This document shows positions 54,967 to 63,368 of a DNA stretch of 64,000 nt, piece after piece. Origin of the DNA: Leifsonia sp. Root227. GTDB taxonomy: Bacteria > Actinomycetota > Actinomycetes > Actinomycetales > Microbacteriaceae. The stretch lies in contig NZ_LMIO01000004.1 of the NCBI RefSeq assembly GCF_001428745.1, positions 1 through 64,000 of the forward strand. The letters run 5' to 3'. Positions within the stretch are counted from its first letter, which is position 1; each line of letters begins with the position of its first letter. The notes beneath the pieces were generated by a model, which was not told the origin of the DNA, did not search any database, and saw only the letters and a list, made by a program, of their open reading frames with translations. A program made the translations under genes and the position numbers.

Positions 54967-55886
54967 CGTTCGTTCGCCCCCGTGAGCTCGTCGCCGTAGT
55001 GGCGCAGGAACAGCTCCTCCAGCGACGGAGGTGCGACGGTGAGGCCCTGCGTGTCCAGCTCGGCGAGCGCGGAGAGCACGCCGGACAGCTTGTCGCTGTC
55101 CGCGGTGAACCGCACCCGCCCGTCTGCGGTGTGCAGGTCGTGGGCGTTCGGGATGCGCGCGAGCTGCGCATCCGACACCCCGTCCGCGACGAACGAGACC
55201 TCGGTGCGGGTGAGGTGGCGGAGCTCGGTGAGGGTGCCGGACTCGACGGTCCTGCCCGCGCGGATGATGCTCACCCTGTCGCAGAGCTGTTCGACCTCGG
55301 AGAGGATGTGGCTCGACAGCAGCACGGTGGCCCCGTCGCGGGCGACGCGGGCGATCTCGCTGTTGAAGGTCGCCTCCATCAGCGGGTCGAGGCCGCTGGT
55401 CGGCTCGTCCAGGATGTAGAGGTCGGCCGGGGTGGCGAAGGCGGCGACGAGCGCGACCTTCTGCCTGTTGCCCTTCGAGTACGCGCGGCCCTTCTTGGTG
55501 GGGTCGAGCTGGAAGACGTCGACGAGACGCTTCTTGCGTTCGGCGTACACGGCCTTGTCCGCCGTGCCGCCGCGGAGCCTGGCGATGAGGTCGATGGCCT
55601 CTCCCCCGGACAGGTTGGGCCAGAGGTTCACGTCGCCCGGCACGTACGCGATGCGCCGGTGGAGTTCGACGGCGTCCTTCCACGGCTCGCGGCCGAACAG
55701 GGTGGCCCTGCCGCCGCTCGCCTTGGCGAGGCCGAGCAGGATGCGGATGGTCGTGGACTTCCCCGCGCCGTTCGGCCCGAGGAATCCGTGCACCTCGCCC
55801 GCTGTGACGGAGAGGTCGAGACCGTCGAGCGCACGCACCCGACCGAACCGCTTTTCGAGGCCGGTAGCCTCAATGACTGTGTCCAT
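54963..55886 (-). CDS. ABC exporter ATP-binding protein
   Basis: 307 residues: Walker [10 protein letters not shown], signature LSGGEA, Walker [17 protein letters not shown] and switch His in [10 protein letters not shown]. Signature reads SGGEA, with the usual Q replaced, as often in this DrrA-like group. TAGAGT (55900-55895) 8 nt before the ATG; the TTCAG/CTGAA repeat covers its -35. Confidence 0.93.
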   Translation of the reverse strand: MDTVIEATGLEKRFGRVRALDGLDLSVTAGEVHGFLGPNGAGKSTTIRILLGLAKASGGRATLFGREPWKDAVELHRRIAYVPGDVNLWPNLSGGEAIDLIARLRGGTADKAVYAERKKRLVDVFQLDPTKKGRAYSKGNRQKVALVAAFATPADLYILDEPTSGLDPLMEATFNSEIARVARDGATVLLSSHILSEVEQLCDRVSIIRAGRTVESGTLTELRHLTRTEVSFVADGVSDAQLARIPNAHDLHTADGRVRFTADSDKLSGVLSALAELDTQGLTVAPPSLEELFLRHYGDELTGANER

Positions 55887-55894
55887 GAAGCGTG

Positions 55895-55923
55895 ACTCTA
55901 CGCTTGTTTCAGTAATTTCTGAA
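55895..55923 (-). promoter_or_regulatory. ABC exporter promoter and candidate operator
   Basis: On the minus strand TTCAGA (55923-55918) and TAGAGT (55900-55895) are 17 bp apart. TTCAG-TAATTT-CTGAA (55908-55923) overlaps the -35 and spacer, and is AT-rich in a GC-rich genome; a MarR/GbsR-type site is likely, and the gene for such a regulator ends this operon. Confidence 0.5.
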
Positions 55924-55978
55924 TATTCCTAACGGAATTCTTACGGGGTGTCGCGCGCGGATGCCCTATGGTCGTTGC

Positions 55979-56644
55979 GTGCCCCTCGCTCTCATCACCG
56001 GCGCTGCGCGCGCCGACGGCATCGCGGCCGGGATCGTGCCGCGGCTGCGCGCCGACGGCTGGGAGGTCGCCACCAGCGATCTCGCCGACACCGACTATCC
56101 CTGCGATCTATCCACCGCGACCGGGCCCGGCGAGCTGATCGCCGCCGTCACCGCCGAGCGCGGGCCGATCGGGGCGCTGATCCTCAGCCACGCCCACGAC
56201 GTCGAGTCGGGAATCCTCGACACGACCGCCGACAGCTTCGACAGGCACGTCGCCGTCAACGCCAGGGCGAGCCTCCTCCTGATCGCCGCCTTCGCACGCC
56301 AGGTCGCACCGGGCGGCGGGGCGATCGTCGCACTCACCAGCGACCACACGACGGGCAACCTGCCGTACGGCGCATCCAAGGGTGCACTGGACCGCATCGT
56401 CATCTCCGCAGCACGAGAGCTCGGCCCGCTCGGCATCTCGGCGAACGCCGTCAACCCCGGCCCCATCGACACCGGCTGGATGGACGACGAGCTCCGGGAG
56501 ACGCTCACCCCCGCGCATCCGCTCGGACGCCTCGGCACCCCGGCCGACATCGCGGCCGTCGTGTCCTTCCTGGTCTCGGACGAAGGACGCTGGGTGTCCG
56601 GGCAGCTCCTGCACACCGACGGCGGTTTCTCGGCGCGCTTCTGA
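55979..56644 (+). CDS. SDR-family oxidoreductase
   Basis: 221 residues. The catalytic Tyr and Lys are in YGASKGALDRI, the Ser in ALTSDHTTG. The usual TGxxxGIG loop is changed to TGAARADGIAAGI, so the cofactor site is unusual. VNPGPIDTGWMDDE and DGGFSARF are normal SDR parts. GTG 55979 is chosen because TATGGT (55967-55972) is 6 nt upstream. Confidence 0.87.
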   Translation: MPLALITGAARADGIAAGIVPRLRADGWEVATSDLADTDYPCDLSTATGPGELIAAVTAERGPIGALILSHAHDVESGILDTTADSFDRHVAVNARASLLLIAAFARQVAPGGGAIVALTSDHTTGNLPYGASKGALDRIVISAARELGPLGISANAVNPGPIDTGWMDDELRETLTPAHPLGRLGTPADIAAVVSFLVSDEGRWVSGQLLHTDGGFSARF

Positions 56645-56673
56645 GCGGAGGCCCGCGATAGCGTTGGTGCGTC

Positions 56674-58002
56674 GTGAAGCAATCCACCGCCCGCCCGGTC
56701 GACCGGGACATCCTGCGCCTCGCCGTGCCCGCGCTGGGCGCGCTGGTCGCCGAGCCCGTCTTCCTGCTCGCCGACTCCGCGATGGTCGGGCACCTCGGCG
56801 TCGCGCCCCTCGCCGGGCTGGGGATCGCCAGCGCGATCCTGCAGACGATCGTCGGCCTGATGGTGTTCCTCGCGTACAGCACGACGCCCGCCGTCGCCCG
56901 CCGCCTCGGCGCAGGGGACCTGCGCGGCGCGGTGGCGTCCGGGGTCGACGGCTGCTGGCTGGCGCTCGGGCTCGGCATCGTGCTGGCGGTGGGCGGCTGG
57001 TTCGCGTCCCCGGCGCTGGTGAGCCTGTTCGGCGCATCCACTGCCGTGTCGGAGGCGGCGACGCGCTACCTGGAGATCTCGATGCTCGGGCTGCCCGCGA
57101 TGCTGCTCGTGTTCGCGGCGACCGGTCTGCTGCGCGGGCTGCAGGACACGAAGACGCCGCTCGTGGTCGCCGTCGCCGGGTTCGCGGTCAACATCGTGCT
57201 GAATTACCTGTTCATCTATGTCGCAGGGCTCGGGATCGCGGGGTCGGCGGTCGGGACGGTCGTCGCGCAGTGGGCGATGGCCGCGGTCTATCTCGTGATC
57301 GTCGCGGTGAACGCGCGCACGGTCGGCGCACCGCTGCTGCCGCACCACACCGGACTCACCAGCACGGCCAGATCGGGCGGCTGGCTGCTGCTGCGCACGG
57401 CCAGCCTGCGTGCGGCGATGCTGCTCGCTGTATTCGCCGCGACCAGGCTCGGGCCCGACGAGCTCGCCGCGTTCCAGGTGGCGATGACGGTGTTCGCGAC
57501 CGTGGCTTTCGCACTGGATGCACTGGCCATCGCCGCGCAGGCCCTGGTCGGCAAGGGGCTCGGGGCCGGTGACCTGGCCGGGGTGCGCGCTGTGCTGAGG
57601 CGGTGCATCCAGTGGGGCATCGGCGCCGGGGTGGTGCTCGGCGGGGTGGTGCTGCTGACCAGCCCGGTCGCTGCCGGGCTGTTCACTGGCGATGCGACGG
57701 TGGCCGCGCTGCTGCCGCCCGCGCTGGCGATCATCGGCGTCGGAGCGCCGCTGGGCGGGTACGTGTTCGTGCTCGACGGCGTGCTGATCGGGGCGGGCGA
57801 CGCGCGCTACCTCGCGCTGACCGGGCTGGTGAACGTCGCGGTGTTCGTTCCGCTCGCGGCGGCCGTCGTGGCGTGGGGAAGCCACGACGTCGCCGGGTTG
57901 GCCTGGCTGACGGCGGCGTTCGCGTTCGGCTACATCGGCGCGCGGGCGGTCACGCTCGGCCTGCGGGCGCGCGGCGACAGGTGGATGCGCGCTGGCGCCT
58001 GA
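56674..58002 (+). CDS. MATE-family efflux transporter
   Basis: 442 residues with 12 helices in two bundles. ADSAMVGHLGVAPLAGLGIAS and the mid-protein TASLRAAMLLAVFAATRLGPDELAAFQ are DinF-type MATE motifs. Exports cationic drugs or other compounds driven by Na+ or H+. TAGCGT (56659-56664) is 9 nt from the GTG, longer than usual. Confidence 0.9.
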   Translation: MKQSTARPVDRDILRLAVPALGALVAEPVFLLADSAMVGHLGVAPLAGLGIASAILQTIVGLMVFLAYSTTPAVARRLGAGDLRGAVASGVDGCWLALGLGIVLAVGGWFASPALVSLFGASTAVSEAATRYLEISMLGLPAMLLVFAATGLLRGLQDTKTPLVVAVAGFAVNIVLNYLFIYVAGLGIAGSAVGTVVAQWAMAAVYLVIVAVNARTVGAPLLPHHTGLTSTARSGGWLLLRTASLRAAMLLAVFAATRLGPDELAAFQVAMTVFATVAFALDALAIAAQALVGKGLGAGDLAGVRAVLRRCIQWGIGAGVVLGGVVLLTSPVAAGLFTGDATVAALLPPALAIIGVGAPLGGYVFVLDGVLIGAGDARYLALTGLVNVAVFVPLAAAVVAWGSHDVAGLAWLTAAFAFGYIGARAVTLGLRARGDRWMRAGA

Positions 58003-58015
58003 GCGGCGCGCGGGG

Positions 58016-59224
58016 TCAGCCGAGCCAGGACCGCGCGGCGACCACGAGGGCGCGCACGCCCGTGCCGATCGTCGGCTGCGCCAGCGGAGCGAAGTGCGGC
58101 GAGTGGTTCGACGGGATGTCCGTCTCCGCCGTTCCCGCCGCCATGGCCGCCGCGACCTTCTGCGGGTCGCCTCCGCCGAGCATCCAGTAGACCAGCGGAA
58201 CACCGGCCGCCGTCGCCAGGTTGCCGACGTCCTCGCTGCCGGAGAGCGCGCCGGGGTCGAAGATGCGGTCCTCGCCGAACTCCGCAGCGAATGCCGCGTT
58301 CACCCGCGCCGTCGCCTCCGGCTCGTTCACCGTGACCGGGTACCGCTCGCCGTAGACCACGTCGGGCGCCACGACGGCACCGGATGCCGTCGCCTCGGCC
58401 GCGATGATCCGCTCGACCGACGAGAGCACCCTGTCGCGCACCTCCTCGTTGAAGCTGCGGACGCTGATCCCGAGGGTCGCGTCTGCGGCGATGATGTTGT
58501 TCGCGGTGCCGGCGTGCAGCGACCCGACCGTCACGACGGACGTGTCCTGCGCCGCCACCTCACGGGACACGACGGTCTGGAGCCGCATGACGGTCGCCGC
58601 TGCCATCACGACGGGGTCGATGGTCGTCTCCGGGCGCGAGCCGTGCCCGCCGCGGCCGTGGAGGGTGACCTCCATGGTGTCGACGGCGGCCATCGCCGCG
58701 CCGGAGTGGGCGCCGAGCATCCCGGCAGGGAGAGGGGTGACGTGCTGGCCGAGCACGATGTCCGGCGTCGGCACCTTGTCGTAGAGGCCGTCCTCGATCA
58801 TCACCTGGGCGCCTCCTCCGTGCTCCTCTCCCGGCTGGAAGACGGCCACCAGCGTGCCGGACCATGCATCGCGATCGGCGACGAGGCGCTCGACGGCGCC
58901 GAGCAGGCAGGTGATGTGGATGTCGTGACCGCACGCGTGCATGACGGGGACCGTCGCGCCGGTGTGATCGACGCCGGTCTGGGTGGACGCCCAGTCGAGG
59001 CCGGTGTCTTCGAGCACGGGCAGCGCATCCATGTCGGCGCGCAGCAGCACAGTGGCGCCGTCTCCGTTGCGGAACACGCCGGCGACACCGGTGCCGCCGA
59101 TGCCGGTCACGACCTCGACGCCGAGCCTGGTCAGCTCGTCGGCGACGATGCCGGAGGTGCGGTGTTCGGAGAAGGAGAGCTCCGGGTGGCTGTGCAGGTC
59201 GCGGTACAGGGCTTCGAGATCCAT
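58016..59224 (-). CDS. M20-family amidohydrolase
   Basis: 402 residues. Metal and catalytic residues: LHSHPELSF, HACGHDIHI, FQPGEEHGGGAQVMI and GSEDVGNL. Such enzymes hydrolyse N-acyl amino acids or peptides (hippurate-type). Upstream in-frame starts exist, but TAGGCT (59237-59232) 7 nt before ATG 59224 supports this one. C-terminal ends in VVAARSWLG. Confidence 0.9.
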   Translation of the reverse strand: MDLEALYRDLHSHPELSFSEHRTSGIVADELTRLGVEVVTGIGGTGVAGVFRNGDGATVLLRADMDALPVLEDTGLDWASTQTGVDHTGATVPVMHACGHDIHITCLLGAVERLVADRDAWSGTLVAVFQPGEEHGGGAQVMIEDGLYDKVPTPDIVLGQHVTPLPAGMLGAHSGAAMAAVDTMEVTLHGRGGHGSRPETTIDPVVMAAATVMRLQTVVSREVAAQDTSVVTVGSLHAGTANNIIAADATLGISVRSFNEEVRDRVLSSVERIIAAEATASGAVVAPDVVYGERYPVTVNEPEATARVNAAFAAEFGEDRIFDPGALSGSEDVGNLATAAGVPLVYWMLGGGDPQKVAAAMAAGTAETDIPSNHSPHFAPLAQPTIGTGVRALVVAARSWLG

Positions 59225-59265
59225 GATGCCCAGCCTATGCGCGACGCGCGCCTGCACCGCCCGAC

Positions 59266-60387
59266 TCACGCGGTGCGCGGCGCCGCCGTGGTGTTGCCCA
59301 GGTGGAACACGCTCGTGAAGGTCGCCGGATGCGCGACTCTGCCCTCGAGCATGTCGACGATCGCCGCGCCTGCCGCCCTGCCCTTGTCGACAGCGGGCTG
59401 CACGAGGGTGGTCAGGTCGTACGGCCAGAGGCCGTCGACGCGGGCGCCGTCGAAGCCGACGACGCTGACGTCGGCCGGCACCTCCAGGCCGGCCTCCTCA
59501 GCGGCGCGGATCACGCCGGCGGCGAGCAGGTCGCTCTGCGCGATGATCGCGGTCGGGCGCTTCGCCGGGTCGTCCAGCAGGGCGTGACCGGCGATGCGGC
59601 CCTCCTCCACGAACGATCCGCGGGTGATGTACCCACCGGCTTCCGGGAACACGTCGCGGACGCCGGCCAGGCGCTCGATGGTGGTGTTCGAGCTTCCCGC
59701 TGCCACGCGCTCGGCGGTGAGCGAGCCGCGCGAGCGGTCGCGGGTGAGGGAGAGGGTGACGACGGCGACGTCCGTGTGGCCGAGGTCGGCGAGGTGCTGG
59801 GCGGCGACGCGGGTGGCCTCGCGGTTGTCCTGGGCGATGGTCAGGACCTCGTCTGCCGGGTCGCCCTCGATCGCGACCAGCGGGATGCCTCGCTGGCGGA
59901 GCATGGCGACCGACTCGTCGAGGCGGGGGCTGCAGCCGATGAGGACCACCGCATCCATCGGCGCGTCCTCGATGCGCTGGGCGGCCTCCCCCGCGTCGGT
60001 GAGGATGAGCAGCCCGGCGTCGATCGCGGCGATCTCCTCGGAGATGCCGTCGAGGAGGGCGATCTTGATCGGGTCGCGGAAGGCGTCGCCGACGCGCTCC
60101 TCCATGACGACGCCGACGATGCCGGAGCGGCCGCGGCGCAGCGACCGGGCGCGCGGGTCGGGGCCGGCGTAGTTTAGCTGCTTGGCAGCGGCGAGGACGC
60201 GGTCGCGGGTGGCGTCGGAGACGGGGCCCGTGCCGCTGAAGGCGAGGGAGGCGGTGGAGTTGGAGACGCCGGCCAGGCGGGCGACCGCGGCGAGCGTCGG
60301 GCGGACGACGGCGGCCGCGTCCTGCTCCGGGTCGGGCTTCTCCACGTCTGACTTCTCCACCTCGGGGGTCGTGCTCGTGTCGTTCAC
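59266..60387 (-). CDS. LacI-family transcriptional regulator
   Basis: 373 residues. HTH PTLAAVARLAGVSNSTASLAFSGTGPVSDATRDRV after a 27-residue acidic extension, then a periplasmic-binding-like sensor domain (IVGVVMEERVGDAFRDPI; VVGFDGARVDGLWPYDLTTLVQ). GTG 60387 is chosen because TAAGCT (60400-60395) is 7 nt upstream; an upstream ATG at 60432 would lie beyond the operator. It is divergent from the MFS gene and probably represses both. Confidence 0.9.
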   Translation of the reverse strand: MNDTSTTPEVEKSDVEKPDPEQDAAAVVRPTLAAVARLAGVSNSTASLAFSGTGPVSDATRDRVLAAAKQLNYAGPDPRARSLRRGRSGIVGVVMEERVGDAFRDPIKIALLDGISEEIAAIDAGLLILTDAGEAAQRIEDAPMDAVVLIGCSPRLDESVAMLRQRGIPLVAIEGDPADEVLTIAQDNREATRVAAQHLADLGHTDVAVVTLSLTRDRSRGSLTAERVAAGSSNTTIERLAGVRDVFPEAGGYITRGSFVEEGRIAGHALLDDPAKRPTAIIAQSDLLAAGVIRAAEEAGLEVPADVSVVGFDGARVDGLWPYDLTTLVQPAVDKGRAAGAAIVDMLEGRVAHPATFTSVFHLGNTTAAPRTA

Positions 60388-60400
60388 ATGTGGTAGCTTA

Positions 60401-60430
60401 GTCGAATCGTTTCGATCGAAACGATTCGAC
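60401..60430. promoter_or_regulatory. Perfect 30-bp palindromic LacI operator
   Basis: Left half GTCGAATCGTTTCGA (60401-60415), right half exactly complementary (60416-60430). It holds two LacI-type cores, AATCGTTT (60405-60412) and AAACGATT (60419-60426), 14 bp apart. It lies next to the -10 of the LacI gene and upstream of the MFS gene. Confidence 0.85.
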
Positions 60431-60466
60431 ACCCCTTTCGCCCACTCAAACAGCAGGATTCAGCCG

Positions 60467-61741
60467 ATGTCGCAGACGACCCCGACCAGCACCAGAAGCC
60501 GCCGCGAACTGCACGCGTGGCGCAACGCGGTGTTCGTCATCTTCATCCTCAGCGGGCTCGCAATGGCCAGCTGGGTCGCCCGCATCCCCGGCGTGCGCGA
60601 CGGCCTCGGGCTGGGCAAGGACCCGTCCGCTGTCGGGCTGCTCATCCTCGGGCTGTCGGCCGGAGCGATCGTCGGCCTCGTCGCCGCGTCCCCGCTGCTC
60701 GTCCGGTTCGGCCCGCACAAGGGCATGGTGGGCGGCCTGTTCATCGTGTCGGCCGGCATGATGCTCATCGGCGTCGGCGCATCCATCGCCCACTCGGTGC
60801 CGCTGGTGGCGATCGGCCTCATCCTCCTCGGCTTCGGCAACGGGATGGTCGACGTGATGATGAACGTCGAAGGCACGGCCGTCGAGCGCGAGATCGGCAA
60901 GACCCTGATGCCGCTGATGCACGCCTGCTTCAGCCTCGGCACGGTCATCGGCGCCGGCTTCGGAGCAGCGGCGGCCGCCCTCGGGATCGACGTCTCGTGG
61001 CACCTGATCGTGACGGCCGTGGTGATCGCGGTCGCCATCGTCATCGCCGTCCGTTTCGTCCCGCGCGAAGCCGAGCTCGGCGACGAGGTCGCGAACACGC
61101 CCGCCGTTCCGTTCCGCCAGCGGATGCGCGAGAACCTGGCCGTCTGGGCGGACTGGCGCCTCATCCTCATCGGCGTCGTGATGCTCGGCATGGCGTTCGG
61201 AGAGGGCTCGGCCAACGACTGGATCTCCCTCGCGGTGGTCGACGGACACGGCCAGAGCAACTCGACGGGCGCACTGGTGTTCGGCTTCTTCGTGGCCGCG
61301 ATGACCCTGGGCCGCGTGCTCGGCGGCCCGCTGGTCGACCGGATCGGACGCGTCCTCGCCATCCGGATCACCGGCGGCCTCGGCGCGGCAGGGCTCCTCA
61401 TCTTCATCCTCGGCGGACCGCTCTGGGTGGTCATCATCGGCACGGTGCTCTGGGGCTTCGGCGTCTCGCTCGGCTTCCCGCTCGGGATGTCCGCCGCCTC
61501 CGAGGGCGCGGCCAACCCCGCAGCGCGCGTGTCTGCTGTGGCGATCATCGGCTACTGCGCCTTCCTGGTGGGACCGCCGGTCATCGGCTTCCTCGGCAAG
61601 GAGTTCGGCCTGCTCAACGCGCTCTACCTGGTGCTCGTGCTCCTGATCGCGGCGTTCGCGGCGGCCGGCGCTGTGCGGCCGGTCGCGAAGCCGGCGCCCG
61701 CGGCGTCGCCGGCGTCTCCCGCTTCCGAGCCCGCCGCGTAG
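60467..61741 (+). CDS. MFS transporter (YbjJ/FucP-like)
   Basis: 424 residues, 12 helices. ASWVARIPGVRDGLGLGKDPSAVGLLILGLSAG and NGMVDVMMNVEGTAVER followed by LMHACFSLGTVIGAGFG are the pattern of the sugar-like MFS group (YbjJ). Divergent from the LacI-type regulator, so a sugar or sugar-like substrate is probable. CAGGAT (60454-60459) is 7 nt before the ATG. Confidence 0.88.
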   Translation: MSQTTPTSTRSRRELHAWRNAVFVIFILSGLAMASWVARIPGVRDGLGLGKDPSAVGLLILGLSAGAIVGLVAASPLLVRFGPHKGMVGGLFIVSAGMMLIGVGASIAHSVPLVAIGLILLGFGNGMVDVMMNVEGTAVEREIGKTLMPLMHACFSLGTVIGAGFGAAAAALGIDVSWHLIVTAVVIAVAIVIAVRFVPREAELGDEVANTPAVPFRQRMRENLAVWADWRLILIGVVMLGMAFGEGSANDWISLAVVDGHGQSNSTGALVFGFFVAAMTLGRVLGGPLVDRIGRVLAIRITGGLGAAGLLIFILGGPLWVVIIGTVLWGFGVSLGFPLGMSAASEGAANPAARVSAVAIIGYCAFLVGPPVIGFLGKEFGLLNALYLVLVLLIAAFAAAGAVRPVAKPAPAASPASPASEPAA

Positions 61742-61754
61742 CGGCGCGCACGCC

Positions 61755-61803
61755 TCGTGCGCAACGTGCGGTCGCGGCCAACGTGACCGCACGTTTCGCA
61801 CGA
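61755..61803. repeat. Intergenic palindrome, REP-like, copy C1
   Basis: Arms TCGTGCGCAACGTGCGGTC (61755-61773) and GACCGCACGTTTCGCACGA (61785-61803), 18 of 19 paired. It lies 13 bp after the MFS stop. Confidence 0.85.
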
Positions 61804-61820
61804 ACGACCGTCGCCACGCG

Positions 61821-61896
61821 TGGCGCGAGTCGCGCGAGTCGCACGAGTCGTGCGAAAGGCGCGATGGGAGCGTCAGCAACCGCACGTTCGGCACGA
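61821..61896. repeat. Degraded REP-like copy C2 with 9-bp direct repeats
   Basis: Three 9-bp direct repeats of the form GGCGCGAGT, CGCGCGAGT and CGCACGAGT (about 61821-61847) are followed by a weaker copy of the palindrome (61848-61863 and 61881-61896, 12 of 16 paired). No gene fits this stretch. Confidence 0.55.
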
Positions 61897-61909
61897 ATCA
61901 TGCGGTGAG

Positions 61910-62209
61910 TCAGGCGAACTCGAGCGTGAAGGAGATCGGAGTCCGGAACGTTCGGATGGAGCGCGGCGGTGCCCACTCCGGGTACGGTGCGCGAGCGAAC
62001 GGCCGGAGCAACGTGCGACAGAGCGCGGCCGAGGAGTTGTAGTCCACCCAGCGGACAAACCTGCGCATGCTTCCCCTGCGCCAGAGCGCCGGGCCGCCGA
62101 GCACCCAGACAGCGCCGGCGACGGGGACCAGCACCCACAGCAGGAACGACCGGACGATGAAGAGCGCGACCAACCCCGCGGGTCTGAGGTTGAAGGGCAC
62201 GCGTTCCAT
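61910..62209 (-). CDS. Small membrane protein, unknown
   Basis: 99 residues: a hydrophobic segment (LVALFIVRSFLLWVLVPVAGAVWVL) and a basic C-terminal half (RRFVRWVDYNSSAALCRTLLRPF). TATCGT (62222-62217) 7 nt before the ATG gives support. No family recognised. Confidence 0.65.
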   Translation of the reverse strand: MERVPFNLRPAGLVALFIVRSFLLWVLVPVAGAVWVLGGPALWRRGSMRRFVRWVDYNSSAALCRTLLRPFARAPYPEWAPPRSIRTFRTPISFTLEFA

Positions 62210-62255
62210 CGTCGCGACGATAGCCGCATCGTTCCAGCCACGCGCCGGCGCCGGG

Positions 62256-63335
62256 CTAGACGAAGTGCAGCGACACCGGCGTGGGGACGGGCGCGGTCGA
62301 CAGGAACGTGAGCGCCCGCGACTGCTGGTCGAAGGCGAACACGGTGACGTCGCCGCTGTCCTGGTTCGCGGTGAGCACGCGCGACCCGCCGGGGGCGACC
62401 ACGAGGTCGCGCGGCGTTCGGCCCTGCGTGGGGACCGCATCCACCAGGGTCAGCGAGGCCGAGGGGCCATCGAACGCGAACACCGCGACCGTGTCGTCGC
62501 CGCGGTTCGTGACGAAGACCGTGCGGCCGTCGTCGGTCACCCGCACCGCGGCTGGGCTGTTGACACCGGATGCGCCCTCCGGCCTGGTCGACGTCGACGA
62601 CGCGACCACGAAGCGGCCGCCGTCGCGGCGCAGCACGTCGATCGTGCTGTCCAGTTCGTTCGCCACGAACGCGTGCCGCGCATCCGGAGCGAACACGATG
62701 TGCCGGGGGCCGGCAGCGCCGAGCACGATCGTCGCTTCAGGGCGCGGCGTCAGCGAGCCGTCGTCGCCGAACGCGTACCAGCGCACGTCGCCGAGGCCGA
62801 GGTCGACCACCACGAGGTCGCCGGTGGTCGGGTCGAAGCTCAGCTGGTGGACGTGCGGGCCCTCCTGCCTGTCCGCGTCCGGCCCGCTGCCCTCGTGCTG
62901 CACGAACGCCGTGCGCGCGGCCAGCGAACCATCCTCGGCGAGCGCGAACACCGAGATCGAGCCGCCGCCGTATGTGCCGGTGGCGAGGAAGCGCTCCGAC
63001 GGGTGCAGCGCCAGGTGCGCCGGCGCAGCGCCGCCGGACGACTCGGACGAGAGCTCGACAAGCGCACCGTCACCGGCCGCACCGTCACCGGCCGCACCGT
63101 CACCACCCGCGCGGGCGAACGCCACGATCGCCCCGTCCGGCTCCGTCTCGCTCACCGCGTACACGCGCGACCCGTCCGCCGTCGCCGCGACCCACGACGG
63201 GTTGGCGACCTCGGCGACGACGCGCGCATCCCGCACGGTCGTGCCGTCGAACTCTGCCTGCAGGATGCCGCGGGCGCGACCGGAGACGTGCGGAAGGATT
63301 TCGGTATACGTGCCGATGAGGAGTTGGCGGGTCAT
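62256..63335 (-). CDS. Lactonase-family beta-propeller protein (YbhE/Pgl type)
   Basis: 359 residues, seven-bladed beta propeller with repeated blades (HLALHPSERFLATGTYGGGSISVF; FVANELDSTIDVL; FVTNRGDDTVAVF). Related to 6-phosphogluconolactonase of the YbhE kind, but the biochemical role here is unproven. CAGGAT (63347-63342) 6 nt before the ATG. Contains a 15-bp tandem repeat coding GDGAA units at about 63063-63107. Confidence 0.85.
   Translation of the reverse strand: MTRQLLIGTYTEILPHVSGRARGILQAEFDGTTVRDARVVAEVANPSWVAATADGSRVYAVSETEPDGAIVAFARAGGDGAAGDGAAGDGALVELSSESSGGAAPAHLALHPSERFLATGTYGGGSISVFALAEDGSLAARTAFVQHEGSGPDADRQEGPHVHQLSFDPTTGDLVVVDLGLGDVRWYAFGDDGSLTPRPEATIVLGAAGPRHIVFAPDARHAFVANELDSTIDVLRRDGGRFVVASSTSTRPEGASGVNSPAAVRVTDDGRTVFVTNRGDDTVAVFAFDGPSASLTLVDAVPTQGRTPRDLVVAPGGSRVLTANQDSGDVTVFAFDQQSRALTFLSTAPVPTPVSLHFV
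63063..63107 (-). repeat. Three 15-bp tandem repeats in the lactonase gene
   Basis: Unit GCACCGTCACCGGCC at 63063 and 63078, and a variant at 63093. It codes for a Gly-Asp-Gly-Ala-Ala loop inside a propeller blade, so length change would be tolerated. Confidence 0.8.
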
Positions 63336-63368
63336 GTGCCCATCCTGCCAGCGCCGTAGGATGATCCG

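Noticed and set aside
60388..60432. Upstream ATG at 60432 as LacI start
   Set aside because: Would place the operator inside the gene; GTG 60387 follows a good -10 at the usual distance.
61755..61896. Transposon inverted ends
   Set aside because: No transposase, no target duplication, and single copies of the palindrome stand alone elsewhere; a REP-like element explains it better.
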